A stretch of 64,000 bases of DNA from assembly GCA_031277535.1 (NCBI GenBank), contig JAITMD010000021.1, positions 62,001 through 126,000 on the forward strand, read 5' to 3'. The notes beneath the pieces were generated by a model. It ran no database searches and was not told the origin of the DNA. It saw only the letters and a program-made list of their open reading frames with translations. The position numbers were made by a program, and so were the translations under genes. Below are positions 54,001 through 62,175 of the stretch, one piece after another (the first letter of the stretch is position 1; each line of letters opens with the position of its first letter). Origin of the DNA: Flavobacteriaceae bacterium. Lineage in GTDB: Bacteria; Bacteroidota; Bacteroidia; Flavobacteriales; Flavobacteriaceae.

Positions 54001-54132
54001 CCGTTGTTGATTTATAAATTCGAAGCTTTTGAATTGTTTAGAAATACAATTGGAGAGATTGATTCAGAAGCAATATCATTCTTAACTAAAGCTGATTTGC
54101 CAGTTCAAGAAGTACCAGAAGAAATAGCTTAA
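51040..54132 (+). CDS. secA: SecA preprotein translocase ATPase, without the usual C-terminal tail
   Basis: A 1030-residue SecA. Walker A MQTGEGKT lies at 192-199, and DVIHYDV-type, VNDYLAKRDSQW, FGFDYLRDNM, FAIVDEVDSVLVDDARTPLI and ATNMAGRGTDIKL follow in order. It has the long internal insertion of Bacteroidota SecA (about residues 330-450, rich in Lys and Asn). The protein ends at LTKADLPVQEVPEEIA, right after the helical-wing/scaffold region. Flavobacterial SecA proteins as I recall them continue another 80-100 residues, including a conserved hydrophilic tail with a late cysteine. A terminator 20 bp after the stop leaves no room for that tail, so the end looks real rather than an assembly cut. 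Confidence 0.93.
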   Translation: MSLINSILKVFVGDKSERDIKAIKPIIEKIRSYEGTLNSLSNDELRAKTIYFKDKIQQARADQDAKIASYREEIEKTQDIDKREAIYANIDSLEKEAYTNSEKCLMDILPEAFAVVKETARRFKENDTVVVTATAQDIEFAQTKPYVTIEGDKAHWANTWSAAGKQVTWDMIHYDVQLIGGIVLHEGKIAEMQTGEGKTLVATSPLYLNALTGKGVHLVTVNDYLAKRDSQWKAPLFEFHGMLVDCIDNHQPNSPGRRAAYAADITYGTNNEFGFDYLRDNMAHSPEELVQREHNFAIVDEVDSVLVDDARTPLIISGPVPQGDRHEFNELKPKVANLVELQRKLANGLIADARKLIREGNTKEGGFLLLRAYRSLPKNKALIKLLSEEGVKQLLQKTENHYMQDNNREMHKVDEALYFVIEEKNNQVQLTDNGIKYLSQDTDEHFFVLPDIGTEISKIENQNLSKEAEAEAKDHLFQDFGIKSERIHTLNQLLKAYALFEKDTEYVVIDNKILIVDEQTGRIMDGRRYSDGLHQAIEAKENVKIEAATQTFATITLQNYFRMYNKLAGMTGTATTEAGELLEIYKLDVVEIPTNRGIARLDKEDKIYRSVREKFKAVIDDVVELSQAGRPVLIGTTSVEISELLSRSLKMRGIEHNVLNAKLHKQEAQIVEEAGKPGVVTIATNMAGRGTDIKLSQEVKDKGGLAIIGTERHDSRRVDRQLRGRAGRQGDPGSSQFYVSLEDNLMRLFGSDRVASIMDKMGLEEGEVIQHSMMTKSIERAQKKVEENNFGIRKRLLEYDDVMNAQREVIYKRRKHALFGERLKVDLANMMYDLCERIVSENKAANDFKNFEFDMIRNFGVNDVITADEFAKGDLISLANKVYDKAFNAYKDKCERNAAEAFKVIKNVYENNEGQFERIVVPFTDGIKTMNIVTNLEEAYQSEGRSLIVDFEKNVTLSILDEAWKKHLRKMDELKQSVQLAVHEQKDPLLIYKFEAFELFRNTIGEIDSEAISFLTKADLPVQEVPEEIA

Positions 54133-54148
54133 TATTTTTTATAATCAG

Positions 54149-54180
54149 AAGTCCTTTACGTAAGTAAGGGACTTTTTTTA
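54149..54180 (+). terminator. Intrinsic terminator of secA
   Basis: Stem AAGTCCTTTAC/GTAAGGGACTT (one wobble) with loop GTAA and T7. Confidence 0.88.
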
Positions 54181-54337
54181 TGTGTTTTAATGAATAAGAG
54201 CTTCTGTATGCAAATAATAGAAAATAGTAACTCAAAGTATTAGTGAATAGACGAAGTGTTGTAAAAAGGACTTTATTTCTCTTGTACATATATTTAATTA
54301 AAGGTAATAGTTTGTAATAGAGAAGAAGAACTGTAAA

Positions 54338-54373
54338 AACAAAAAGAGCTGTTATATACATAACAACTCTTTT
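54338..54373 (-). terminator. Intrinsic terminator of the TonB-type receptor gene
   Basis: On the minus strand AAAAGAGTTGTTAT pairs with ATAACAGCTCTTTT (one mismatch) and runs into TTTTTGTTTTT. The 150 bp between this and the secA terminator hold nothing I can identify. Confidence 0.85.
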
Positions 54374-54402
54374 GCATTTCAATATTTATTAAAGGGGGGA
54401 AA

Positions 54403-56877
54403 TTACATCATTTCTGAAGAACCTTCCATTTCTTCTCTATTACCTCCTTTTTGTTTTTGTCTATCGTTTTTCTTTTGATTAAAACGATAAGTAAACGATA
54501 GGTTTATCTGACGACCTCTCCATTGCATTTCACTATGTGAAATAGATTGAGGTAAAGTCATATCCATTTCTCTTATACGTGAATTGAATACATCATTAAT
54601 ATTAAACGTAATAGTTGCTTTATCTTTTAATACATCTTTACTCAATGCAAGATTAGCAGATAAATTTCCTTTTACTTTGCCTTGTGCTGTATTCATTGGA
54701 CCTTTATACATTCCATTCACTTGCCAATCAATTTTATATGGAAGTGTAATTCTTGAAGTTACTCTTGTAAACCAAGAATTACTGTTTTTGTCAAAGTTTT
54801 CAGATATCGCATTACCATTATTGTCTATAAAGGTATAATCTCCTTTTACTTCAGAACGGAAGAAATTAAAGTTACCATTTAATTTCCACCATTTATATGG
54901 AGTGTAGTTTAATGTAAATTCAAATCCATAACGTTGCTCTGTTGCTAAATTTATAGGTGAAGAAACAGTTATAGGTGTGCCATTATCTGTAGTTCCTACA
55001 ATTCGTTTCACAACTTGAAATGTATCATCTGATTTATTGTAGTAGGCAGAAGCATTTAAAGTAAGTCCAGTCCAACGTTTCATATATCCCAAATCAAAAG
55101 CATTAGTTTTTGATGGATCTAAGTAAGGATTTCCTTGAAAGTAATTGATATCACTTGTATAGTTAGAAAAAGGATTAAGGAAAAAACCTCTTGGACGTTG
55201 TATTCTTCTACTATAACTCGCGCTAACAGAAGAAGATTGACTAAACTCGTAATTTAAGAAAGCACTTGGGAAAAAGTCGTTATAACGTTTGTTGTTAAAA
55301 TCATTAGTGGTTAATTGGTTAACGTGAATATTGCTATCCTCCCAACGCAAACCTGCCATATAACTAAGTTTGTCAGTAAGTTTATTACCATACTGAATGT
55401 ATAAAGCATTTACATTTTCTTTATACTCCAATTCGTTAGTCATTTTATTGTTTTGAATCCAATTGTCACTAACTTTATTGTTAAGTATAAAGTTATTGTC
55501 ATTTACTTTGAAAGTACCTAAATACCCCGCTTCAAATCTTCCTGAGTCACCTATAGGTAATACATAATCTGCACGTACTAAACCATTTTTACTTTTCTCT
55601 TTGTTATAAGTTTTGTCATAGCTGTATGTAGTAGTATAATGATTGATATCTTGAATCAAGGCATCATCTGTATCAATATCTTGTGAGATTGTCGCTTCTA
55701 CAACAAGTTTGTGATCAGGATTAGAAAATTTCTTTTCAATAGAAGTTGTATATTCTACATCTGTACGGTTAGTATCTCTGTCTTCGTATCTATTTCTATT
55801 ATATAGAAAGTTACGGTTGCTATCAAAATAGGTATAATCAACACTATTAGGACTTGTACCTGTATTTTTTCTTGTTGATACAGTATTAGACCAAGTAACA
55901 GAAGGAAGCACATACCATTCTAATCCGAACTGAGCATTGTAACCATTTCTATTTCTGTTGTTAGTTTTGTACTCGTCAATATATTGTGTTGTCGCCCCTG
56001 TTAGAGGATTCAAGTATTGGTTGTTGTTTTGTGTATAACCTTTTGATTCAACATCTCTATATCCTACAGTAGTGAAGAAATTGAATTTCTCACTTCTAAA
56101 ATTGAAATTACCATTAATCTCATAGTTTTTAGGATCTCCAACAGTAGCTGTTACACTTCCATTTAACCCTTGAGCTTTTCCTTTTTTAAGGACAATATTA
56201 ATAATACCTGCACCACCTTCAGCTTCATAACGGGCAGAAGGATTGGTAATTACTTCTACTTTTTCAATGGATTCAGCAGGTAAAATACGCATAGCTTCTT
56301 GTATATTGTTTGCAAGTCCAGTAGGTTTCCCATCAATTAAAACTTTTACATTTTCATTTCCTCTTAAACTTACTGTTCCTTCACTATCCACAGTTACAGA
56401 AGGTACGTTGTCAAGTACGTCACCAGCAGTTCCTCCTTTGACAATCATGTCTTGACCAACATTATAAACTTTTTTGTCTAATTTTATTTCTACAGTAGAT
56501 TTTTCAGCAATAACTGTTACTTCATTTAGCATTTTAGTATCTGCCAAAACTTTTTGAATACCTATATTGGTGTCCCCTTTTACAGTAACATTATTTAATT
56601 CGATAGTTTGAAAACCTAAATAATCAATTTTGATATAGTATGCTCCATCTGGAACATCAAATGAAAAATGTCCTTTTGAGTCAGACATTGCACCTGAAAC
56701 AATTTGTGCATTGTTTTTATTTTGTGCATATATGCTTGCATATTCTAAAGGTGTATTAGAAGATGCCTCAATTACAGTACCAGATACTGTACTTTTTTTG
56801 TCTTGGGCTAATGCCGTTGTTGTTGTAAATACAGACAACAGCATTAGAAAGACATACAGAAGTTTTTGTTCTTTCAT
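54403..56877 (-). CDS. Outer-membrane TonB-type receptor with carboxypeptidase-regulatory-like domain
   Basis: The roughly 824-residue protein has a signal peptide (ending TTTTALAQDKKS). Then comes a carboxypeptidase-regulatory-like beta-sandwich (VSGTVIEASSNTPLEYASIYAQ ... VPDGAYYIKIDYLGFQTIEL), a TonB-receptor plug (VLDNVPSVTVDSEGTVSLRGNENVKVLIDGKPTG) and a long beta-barrel ending YRFNQKKND plus a polar tail. It should import a ligand, probably with TonB energy, though its barrel type also occurs in proteins of uncertain transport role. An alternative start lies 6 codons upstream at 56895. No SusD-like partner is nearby. Confidence 0.88.
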   Translation of the reverse strand: MKEQKLLYVFLMLLSVFTTTTALAQDKKSTVSGTVIEASSNTPLEYASIYAQNKNNAQIVSGAMSDSKGHFSFDVPDGAYYIKIDYLGFQTIELNNVTVKGDTNIGIQKVLADTKMLNEVTVIAEKSTVEIKLDKKVYNVGQDMIVKGGTAGDVLDNVPSVTVDSEGTVSLRGNENVKVLIDGKPTGLANNIQEAMRILPAESIEKVEVITNPSARYEAEGGAGIINIVLKKGKAQGLNGSVTATVGDPKNYEINGNFNFRSEKFNFFTTVGYRDVESKGYTQNNNQYLNPLTGATTQYIDEYKTNNRNRNGYNAQFGLEWYVLPSVTWSNTVSTRKNTGTSPNSVDYTYFDSNRNFLYNRNRYEDRDTNRTDVEYTTSIEKKFSNPDHKLVVEATISQDIDTDDALIQDINHYTTTYSYDKTYNKEKSKNGLVRADYVLPIGDSGRFEAGYLGTFKVNDNNFILNNKVSDNWIQNNKMTNELEYKENVNALYIQYGNKLTDKLSYMAGLRWEDSNIHVNQLTTNDFNNKRYNDFFPSAFLNYEFSQSSSVSASYSRRIQRPRGFFLNPFSNYTSDINYFQGNPYLDPSKTNAFDLGYMKRWTGLTLNASAYYNKSDDTFQVVKRIVGTTDNGTPITVSSPINLATEQRYGFEFTLNYTPYKWWKLNGNFNFFRSEVKGDYTFIDNNGNAISENFDKNSNSWFTRVTSRITLPYKIDWQVNGMYKGPMNTAQGKVKGNLSANLALSKDVLKDKATITFNINDVFNSRIREMDMTLPQSISHSEMQWRGRQINLSFTYRFNQKKNDRQKQKGGNREEMEGSSEMM

Positions 56878-56964
56878 TATAGTCGTTAGTTTCATATGAA
56901 GATAAGACTATAATTTAGACAAAAGGTTTAATTCTGTTGATTGTTAATTAAAAGTTAACATTCC

Positions 56965-57306
56965 TTATAGGATTTCACTTATTTTTTCTGTAGGTCTTGC
57001 TATTATAGCTTTAGAACCATTAACTACAATTGGTCTCTCTATCAGTTGTGGATTTAAAACCATAGCTTTAATGATGTCATCATCATTAAATGTGTTTTGT
57101 TCAAAACTGTCTTTCCATAAAGAGTCTTTTGTACGGACTAATTGGATGGGTTGATAGTTCAACTTTAATAATAATGCTTTAACATCTGTTTCAGTTAAGT
57201 CTGCATCTAAATATTTTATAATTTTGTATGCTACTCCTTCTTGTTCCATGAAGGCGATGCTTTGCCTTGATTTACTGCAGCGAGGGTTGTGGTAAATAGT
57301 AATCAT
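56965..57306 (-). CDS. arsC: ArsC-family (arsenate reductase-like) protein
   Basis: The 113 residues start MITIYHNPRCSKSRQSIAFME, with the ArsC active-site cysteine in NPRCSKSRQ, and end with LIERPIVVNGSKAIIARPTE (the RP motif of glutaredoxin-coupled ArsC). It may reduce arsenate using glutathione/glutaredoxin or be one of the Spx/ArsC-like proteins; no other arsenic-resistance genes are near. The start is set at 57306 because the longer frame overlaps the divergent gene and lacks family sequence. Confidence 0.88.
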   Translation of the reverse strand: MITIYHNPRCSKSRQSIAFMEQEGVAYKIIKYLDADLTETDVKALLLKLNYQPIQLVRTKDSLWKDSFEQNTFNDDDIIKAMVLNPQLIERPIVVNGSKAIIARPTEKISEIL

Positions 57307-57347
57307 AATTAGTGAATTTATATCAAATATAGTACATTTTTTGAGAA

Positions 57348-58253
57348 ATGAAATATATCGAACAACTACTATCGACAGGTAACACCAAAAAAATTTGGTA
57401 TTATCTGCCATTTTCTGTATTTTTTTTAGGAATAATGTTTTTCAATTGGATATTTGTGAAATATAGTTCGATTTCAACAAGAGATTTGATTATTCAGCAA
57501 ATCGAATTGTTGGGAAAAAACTTGAATTTTCTTTGGACATTATTTCCCTTTGTAATCCTCTTATTATGCTTGATTGCTTGGGTCGTGGTAGTTCATAAGC
57601 AAAGTATTCTATCTTTATTAACGTCTCGTTCTAAACTGGATTGGAATCGAATGTTGTTCGCATTTGGTATACAAGGAGGGGTAGTAATCATGGGATTTGT
57701 CATTTCTTATGTAAATGCCCCTACTGATTTTATTTTCAGTTTTGAAGCAGGTAAGTTTGCCGTGTTCTTTTTAATTGCACTGCTTTTTGTACCGATACAA
57801 ACCTCTTTTGAAGAGATTTTTATGCGTGGTTATTTAATGCAAGGTATTGGTTTGGCAAGTCGTAGTAGAGCGCTATCATGGATTGTTACGTCTGTTATTT
57901 TTGGATTATTACACGCCAGTAACCCTGAAGTGGAACAAATAGGATGGAGTATGATGATTTATTATATCGGGACTGGGATTTTTTTAGGAGCAATTACATT
58001 GATGGATGAAGGACTGGAATTAGCATTAGGTTTTCATGCTGCAAATAACTTAATAGGCGTTTTATTAGTAACATCAAATTGGAGCGCTTTTCAAACGAAT
58101 TCATTATTTATTGATGTTTCTCCTGTAGAGAAAGTAAGTACGTCAGATTTTTTGATACAAGTATTAGTTGTTTTACCTTTAATGTTTATACTATTCTATA
58201 AAAAGTATAAATGGACAAATGGGAAACAGCGTTTATTAGGACGTGTTAAATAG
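57348..58253 (+). CDS. CPBP-family intramembrane glutamic protease
   Basis: The 301 residues have about eight membrane helices. The CPBP (Abi/Rce1-like) motifs are in place: FEEIFMRGYLMQG (EExxxR), FGLLHASNPE (FxxxH) and LGFHAANNLIG. Such enzymes cleave peptides inside the membrane and serve in prenyl processing, bacteriocin immunity or membrane proteostasis; the substrate here is unknown. It is divergent from arsC by 41 bp and lies 10 bp upstream of menE, probably as one unit. Confidence 0.88.
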   Translation: MKYIEQLLSTGNTKKIWYYLPFSVFFLGIMFFNWIFVKYSSISTRDLIIQQIELLGKNLNFLWTLFPFVILLLCLIAWVVVVHKQSILSLLTSRSKLDWNRMLFAFGIQGGVVIMGFVISYVNAPTDFIFSFEAGKFAVFFLIALLFVPIQTSFEEIFMRGYLMQGIGLASRSRALSWIVTSVIFGLLHASNPEVEQIGWSMMIYYIGTGIFLGAITLMDEGLELALGFHAANNLIGVLLVTSNWSAFQTNSLFIDVSPVEKVSTSDFLIQVLVVLPLMFILFYKKYKWTNGKQRLLGRVK

Positions 58254-58263
58254 GTTTTGTATT

Positions 58264-59298
58264 ATGGATATCAAAGTAATTCACAAAGATTTTCGTCTTA
58301 ATGGACAGGCTTTTAATCGAGAAGGATTAATCGAGTTAGCATCAAATTGGTCAACCAGCCCAGAGGAGTATTTAGTTGATTTTGCACATTTGATTTTACA
58401 ATGGTTCAACGATGAAGATTATGTTATACAATATACTTCTGGTACTACAGGACCTCCTAAACCTATTCAATTAAAAAAGGAGGCTATGTTGCATTCTGCA
58501 CAGGGAACAGCCAGTTTTTTTAATATAAAAGACAAGAGTAAAGCTCTTTTGTGTATGTCAACAAAATTTGTTGGAGGCAAACTGATGTTTATTCGTTCTG
58601 TTTTATGTGGTTGGCATTTAGATGTAATAAAACCTACAGCAACTCCTTTAGCTGAGAACAAGCAATATTATGACTTTGTAGCGATGGTGCCAATGCAAGT
58701 AGAAAATTCTATCAAAGAATTGGCTAATGTAGGAACATTAATTATTGGGGGAGCTAAAGTAAATGCTACACTTACCAAGCAGTTATCTAATGTTTCAACA
58801 AGAGTTTATGAAACGTATGGTATGACAGAGACAATTACGCATATTGCAGCTAAACGAATTGGAGATACTTCGTTCTCTATTTTGCCAAATATTCAAATAA
58901 CAACTGATAATCGTGGATGTTTAGTAATTCATGCTTCATATATTGTTAAAGAACCTATTGTTACGAATGATTTGGTAAATTTGTTGGATGATAGCCATTT
59001 TGAATGGTTGGGTAGAGTAGATAATGTAATCAATAGTGGAGGCGTGAAACTTTTTCCAGAGCAAATTGAAAATAAGTTAGCTCCATTTATTCCTTGGCGT
59101 TTTTTTATAGCTGGAAAAGAAGATGATTATTTCGGAAACAAAGTAGTACTTGTTATTGAAAGTAAACCTTATGATTTACCTATAAACGCTTTCGATCAAC
59201 TCACGAAGTTTGAGAAACCAAAAGAGATACAGTTTGTAGATCAATTTGTAGAAACAGCTTCAGGTAAAGTATTGAGAAAAGAAAATATAAAAAAATAA
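58264..59298 (+). CDS. menE: o-Succinylbenzoate-CoA ligase-like AMP-binding enzyme
   Basis: The 344 residues form an adenylate-forming ligase: the P-loop-like YTSGTTGPPKPIQLKKEAM, the A5 motif YETYGMTETITHIA, the A7/A8 motif WLGRVDNVINSGGVKLFPEQIE, and the terminal ETASGKVLRKE lysine. The short length is that of MenE from Bacteroidota. It activates o-succinylbenzoate with CoA in menaquinone synthesis. The start is 58264 (MDIKVIHKDFRL), 10 bp after the CPBP stop. No other men genes lie in the window. Confidence 0.85.
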   Translation: MDIKVIHKDFRLNGQAFNREGLIELASNWSTSPEEYLVDFAHLILQWFNDEDYVIQYTSGTTGPPKPIQLKKEAMLHSAQGTASFFNIKDKSKALLCMSTKFVGGKLMFIRSVLCGWHLDVIKPTATPLAENKQYYDFVAMVPMQVENSIKELANVGTLIIGGAKVNATLTKQLSNVSTRVYETYGMTETITHIAAKRIGDTSFSILPNIQITTDNRGCLVIHASYIVKEPIVTNDLVNLLDDSHFEWLGRVDNVINSGGVKLFPEQIENKLAPFIPWRFFIAGKEDDYFGNKVVLVIESKPYDLPINAFDQLTKFEKPKEIQFVDQFVETASGKVLRKENIKK

Positions 59299-59309
59299 AG
59301 CTATTATAA

Positions 59310-60335
59310 ATGAAAAAGAATGTGTTTAGAAGTGTGTTATTAAAGATGTTAATAGGAAGTATGACGATAATGGGACAGGCGGGATTCGCACAAAAAAAAG
59401 GTGTTAATGTAGAGAAAAGTAAAGAGATAACACCTGCTATGCTTACACGTATTTTAGAGAAGAATAAAGGATTTTATACAGAAGGGAAAGTAGCTGATTA
59501 TATTCCTGAGTTGAGCAAGATGAATGAAAAAGCAGTCGCTTTTGCTGTGGTTAAAAAAAATGGAGAGGTATTGTCAGTAGGGGATACCACACAAAAGTTT
59601 ACTATTCAGAGTATCTCAAAAGTAGTCTCTTTGATGGTTGCTGTACAAGATAGAGGTGAAAAGGAAGTCTTTTCAAAGATGGGATATTATGGCACAGACA
59701 AACCTTTTAATCATTATGCTAACTTAGAGACAATGGGTAAACCTTTAAATCCATTGATGAATGCAGGGGCTATATTGACAACATCTATGATTAATGGAAC
59801 GAATGATGAAGGGTTTCAGAAAATCTTAGCGATGGTGCGTTATATCACTAAAAATGATCAAATTAACTACAGCAAAGATGTTTATATGTCTGAGAAAGAA
59901 ACAGGACATAAAAATAGAGGGATGTTTTATTTGATGAAAAACAATGGTCTAATTAGTGGAGGAGAAGAATTGTTAGACAACTATTTTAGACAGTGTTCAA
60001 TAGAAGTTACAGCAGAAGATTTAGCTAAAATAGGGTATTTCTTTGCAAACGAATGTGTGCGTTTTGATGGAGATACAAAGTATAAAAACAAAGAAATGGC
60101 GCGTTTAGTACAATCTCAAATGTTAACTGCTGGAATGTATGAGTTTAGTGGAGAATATGCTCGTACTGTTGGATTGCCAAGTAAATCTGGTGTAGGAGGA
60201 GGAATTACTGTTTCTGTGCCCCATGGAATAGGTATCGGAGTTTTTAGTCCAGGATTAGATAAACAAGGAAACTCTGTTGTGGGATACAAAATGATTCTTG
60301 ATTTAGTCCAAGAATTAGATTTAAGTATTTTCTAA
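59310..60335 (+). CDS. glsA: Exported serine-dependent glutaminase
   Basis: A 341-residue glutaminase of the beta-lactamase-like fold. The catalytic SxxK is in FTIQSISKVVSLMVA, with the family motifs NPLMNAGAILTTSMI and SGVGGGITVSVPHGIGIGVFSPGLD. It hydrolyses glutamine to glutamate and ammonia. The N-terminus (about 28 residues to AGFAQKKG) looks like a signal peptide, which is uncommon for this mainly cytoplasmic family, so a periplasmic glutaminase is likely. It follows menE by 11 bp and ends at a terminator. Confidence 0.92.
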   Translation: MKKNVFRSVLLKMLIGSMTIMGQAGFAQKKGVNVEKSKEITPAMLTRILEKNKGFYTEGKVADYIPELSKMNEKAVAFAVVKKNGEVLSVGDTTQKFTIQSISKVVSLMVAVQDRGEKEVFSKMGYYGTDKPFNHYANLETMGKPLNPLMNAGAILTTSMINGTNDEGFQKILAMVRYITKNDQINYSKDVYMSEKETGHKNRGMFYLMKNNGLISGGEELLDNYFRQCSIEVTAEDLAKIGYFFANECVRFDGDTKYKNKEMARLVQSQMLTAGMYEFSGEYARTVGLPSKSGVGGGITVSVPHGIGIGVFSPGLDKQGNSVVGYKMILDLVQELDLSIF

Positions 60336-60412
60336 GTCAAGAACTGTAGTTATACGTTTTCATACAAGCACAATAAGCTTGATAGATCATAGAATAACTA
60401 TCATATATAATT

Positions 60413-60453
60413 AAAAAAGGCATCTTTTGATTTTCAAAAGATGCCTTTTTTAT
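60413..60453. terminator. Bidirectional terminator
   Basis: Stem AAAAAAGGCATCTTTTGA/TCAAAAGATGCCTTTTTT with a 3-base loop between the convergent glsA and ndk genes. Confidence 0.93.
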
Positions 60454-60475
60454 ACCTTATAAGAAAAGTTTTTTC

Positions 60476-60895
60476 TTAGAATTGCTCTCTACCAGCAAAG
60501 TGGAATGCAGATTCGATAGCAGCATTTTCATCGCTATCAGAACCGTGTACAGCGTTCTCTCCAATAGATTTAGCATATTTTTTACGGATAGTACCTTCAG
60601 CTGCATCAGCTGGGTTAGTAGCTCCGATTAATGTTCTGAAATCTTCTACAGCGTTATCTTTCTCTAAGATAGCTGCTACGATTGGACCTCTTGACATGAA
60701 TTCAACTAATTCACCATAGAAAGGTCTTTCACTGTGAACTTCATAGAATTTTTGCGCATCTCTAACTGTTAATTGAGTTAATTTCATTGATACGATTTTA
60801 AATCCTGCTTCAGTAATCATGTTAATGATTCCTCCGATGTTACCTGCCTCTACTGCGTCAGGTTTGATCATTGTAAAAGTTCTGTTCGTTGCCAT
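60476..60895 (-). CDS. ndk: Nucleoside-diphosphate kinase
   Basis: A 139-residue NDK. The phospho-histidine is His117 in GENAVHGSDSDENA, and the N-terminus TFTMIKPDAVEAGNIGGII is the family start. It balances NTP and dNTP pools using ATP. A -7 box and an approximate -33 element lie upstream (60918-60948). Confidence 0.97.
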   Translation of the reverse strand: MATNRTFTMIKPDAVEAGNIGGIINMITEAGFKIVSMKLTQLTVRDAQKFYEVHSERPFYGELVEFMSRGPIVAAILEKDNAVEDFRTLIGATNPADAAEGTIRKKYAKSIGENAVHGSDSDENAAIESAFHFAGREQF

Positions 60896-60917
60896 TATTA
60901 TTTTATTTAATTTATTG

Positions 60918-60948
60918 CAAAAATAATCTTTTATATTAAACTACTCGA
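60918..60948 (-). promoter_or_regulatory. ndk promoter
   Basis: On the minus strand TCG (one base off TTG) at 60948-60946, a 20-base spacer, and a perfect TATTTTTG at 60925-60918, 22 bases before the ATG. Confidence 0.5.
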
Positions 60949-60975
60949 AAAAAAATAAGGTTCTTCGTTATATTT

Positions 60976-62169
60976 TTAAGTAGTTGGAATATCTAATAAG
61001 CGTTGTGCTAAATCTATCATTTCAGGTGTTCCTGTATGTTTTTTAGGTTCATCAGATAGCTTTACTACATCTGTCCAATGCCCTCCTTCTGGTAAGGCTT
61101 GTTTCATTTTAATAACAATGTTTAAGGCAGGTAACCCTACATCATTGGTAAAGTCTGTTCCAATTCCAAAAGACATTCCTATTTTTCCTTTACAATATGT
61201 AGCTATTCGCTCTACTTTTTCAGGGTTTAAACCGTCTGAGAAAATAATCGTTTTGGATAAAGGATCAATATTAAACTTTCTGTAATGTGCAATTGTCATA
61301 TCGGCAAAGTCTAAAGGATCTCCACTGTCATGTCTTACACCGTCAAATAGCTTTGCAAATTTTTTGTCAAATTGTTCAAAGAAAACTTTACTGGTATAAG
61401 TATCTGTTAAGGCTATTCCTAAATCTCCTCTATAAGTGTCTACCCAATGTTCTAAACCTGTAGAGTTAGCCATTTTGAAACCATATTTTGCAGCGTGAAA
61501 CATAAACCATTCATGAGCGTGTGTACCAATAGGTTTAGTATTGTATTTCATTGCTAAATGCACATTACTGGTTCCTATGAAACTGCCTTCACCATATTTT
61601 TTTAAAGTCTCTACTACTAATTGATGTACATCGTACGAATGTCTTCTTCGCGTACCAAATTCAGCAATTGTGATTCCAAGCTTTTTGTAGTTTTCAATTT
61701 TAGTTCTTGTTGTCTCAATCACTTTGTCTGCTGTATTTCTTTCCAAACCTGTCAGTTTGTAATACAATTCACAAATCATAGACATTAAAGGTACTTCCCA
61801 TAAAATAGTTCTATACCAAAAACCTTCAATACTTACTTCTAAATTTGTTCCCTCTTGTTTGATACTTACTTCACTTGGATCATAGTGATAGCCTTGTAAA
61901 AAATCAAGATAAGTAGGGTCTAAATAAGGGCAAGTTGTTTGTAAAAAGTTTTTCTCTGCTTTAGTCAACTTTAATTTAGCCATCTCGTCCACAGCTGCTC
62001 TTAATGCTTCTGCAAAACCTTCTGGATATTCATGTTTTCCACGATTAATAAAGATATAGGACGCTTTAGCAAACGGAAATTGTTTGATAGCAGCATGCTG
62101 CATCGTGAATTTATAAAAGTCGTTGTCTAAAATAGAGCTAATAATCTGATGATTTGTTCCTGTTTCCAT
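60976..62169 (-). CDS. pncB: Nicotinate phosphoribosyltransferase
   Basis: The 397-residue enzyme has the phospho-histidine motif FGTRRRHSYDVHQLV, the PRPP-binding VRHDSGDPLDFADMT and the C-terminal FGIGTDFTNDVGLPALNIV, all of the NAPRTase family. It makes nicotinate mononucleotide in the Preiss-Handler salvage route to NAD. It starts 6 bp after the DUF2971 gene, so it is the end of a three-gene minus-strand unit with the ABC exporter. Confidence 0.95.
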   Translation of the reverse strand: METGTNHQIISSILDNDFYKFTMQHAAIKQFPFAKASYIFINRGKHEYPEGFAEALRAAVDEMAKLKLTKAEKNFLQTTCPYLDPTYLDFLQGYHYDPSEVSIKQEGTNLEVSIEGFWYRTILWEVPLMSMICELYYKLTGLERNTADKVIETTRTKIENYKKLGITIAEFGTRRRHSYDVHQLVVETLKKYGEGSFIGTSNVHLAMKYNTKPIGTHAHEWFMFHAAKYGFKMANSTGLEHWVDTYRGDLGIALTDTYTSKVFFEQFDKKFAKLFDGVRHDSGDPLDFADMTIAHYRKFNIDPLSKTIIFSDGLNPEKVERIATYCKGKIGMSFGIGTDFTNDVGLPALNIVIKMKQALPEGGHWTDVVKLSDEPKKHTGTPEMIDLAQRLLDIPTT

Positions 62170-62175
62170 AAGCAG

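Noticed and set aside
54133..54402. A lost secA tail or small gene in the 270-bp gap after secA
   Set aside because: The gap is filled at its two ends by terminators, and no frame in between shows the tail-like residues or a start with a credible coding run.
56965..57306. ArsC-like gene as part of an arsenic-resistance operon
   Set aside because: No arsR, arsB/ACR3 or arsM gene lies nearby; the neighbours are a TonB-type receptor and a CPBP protease.
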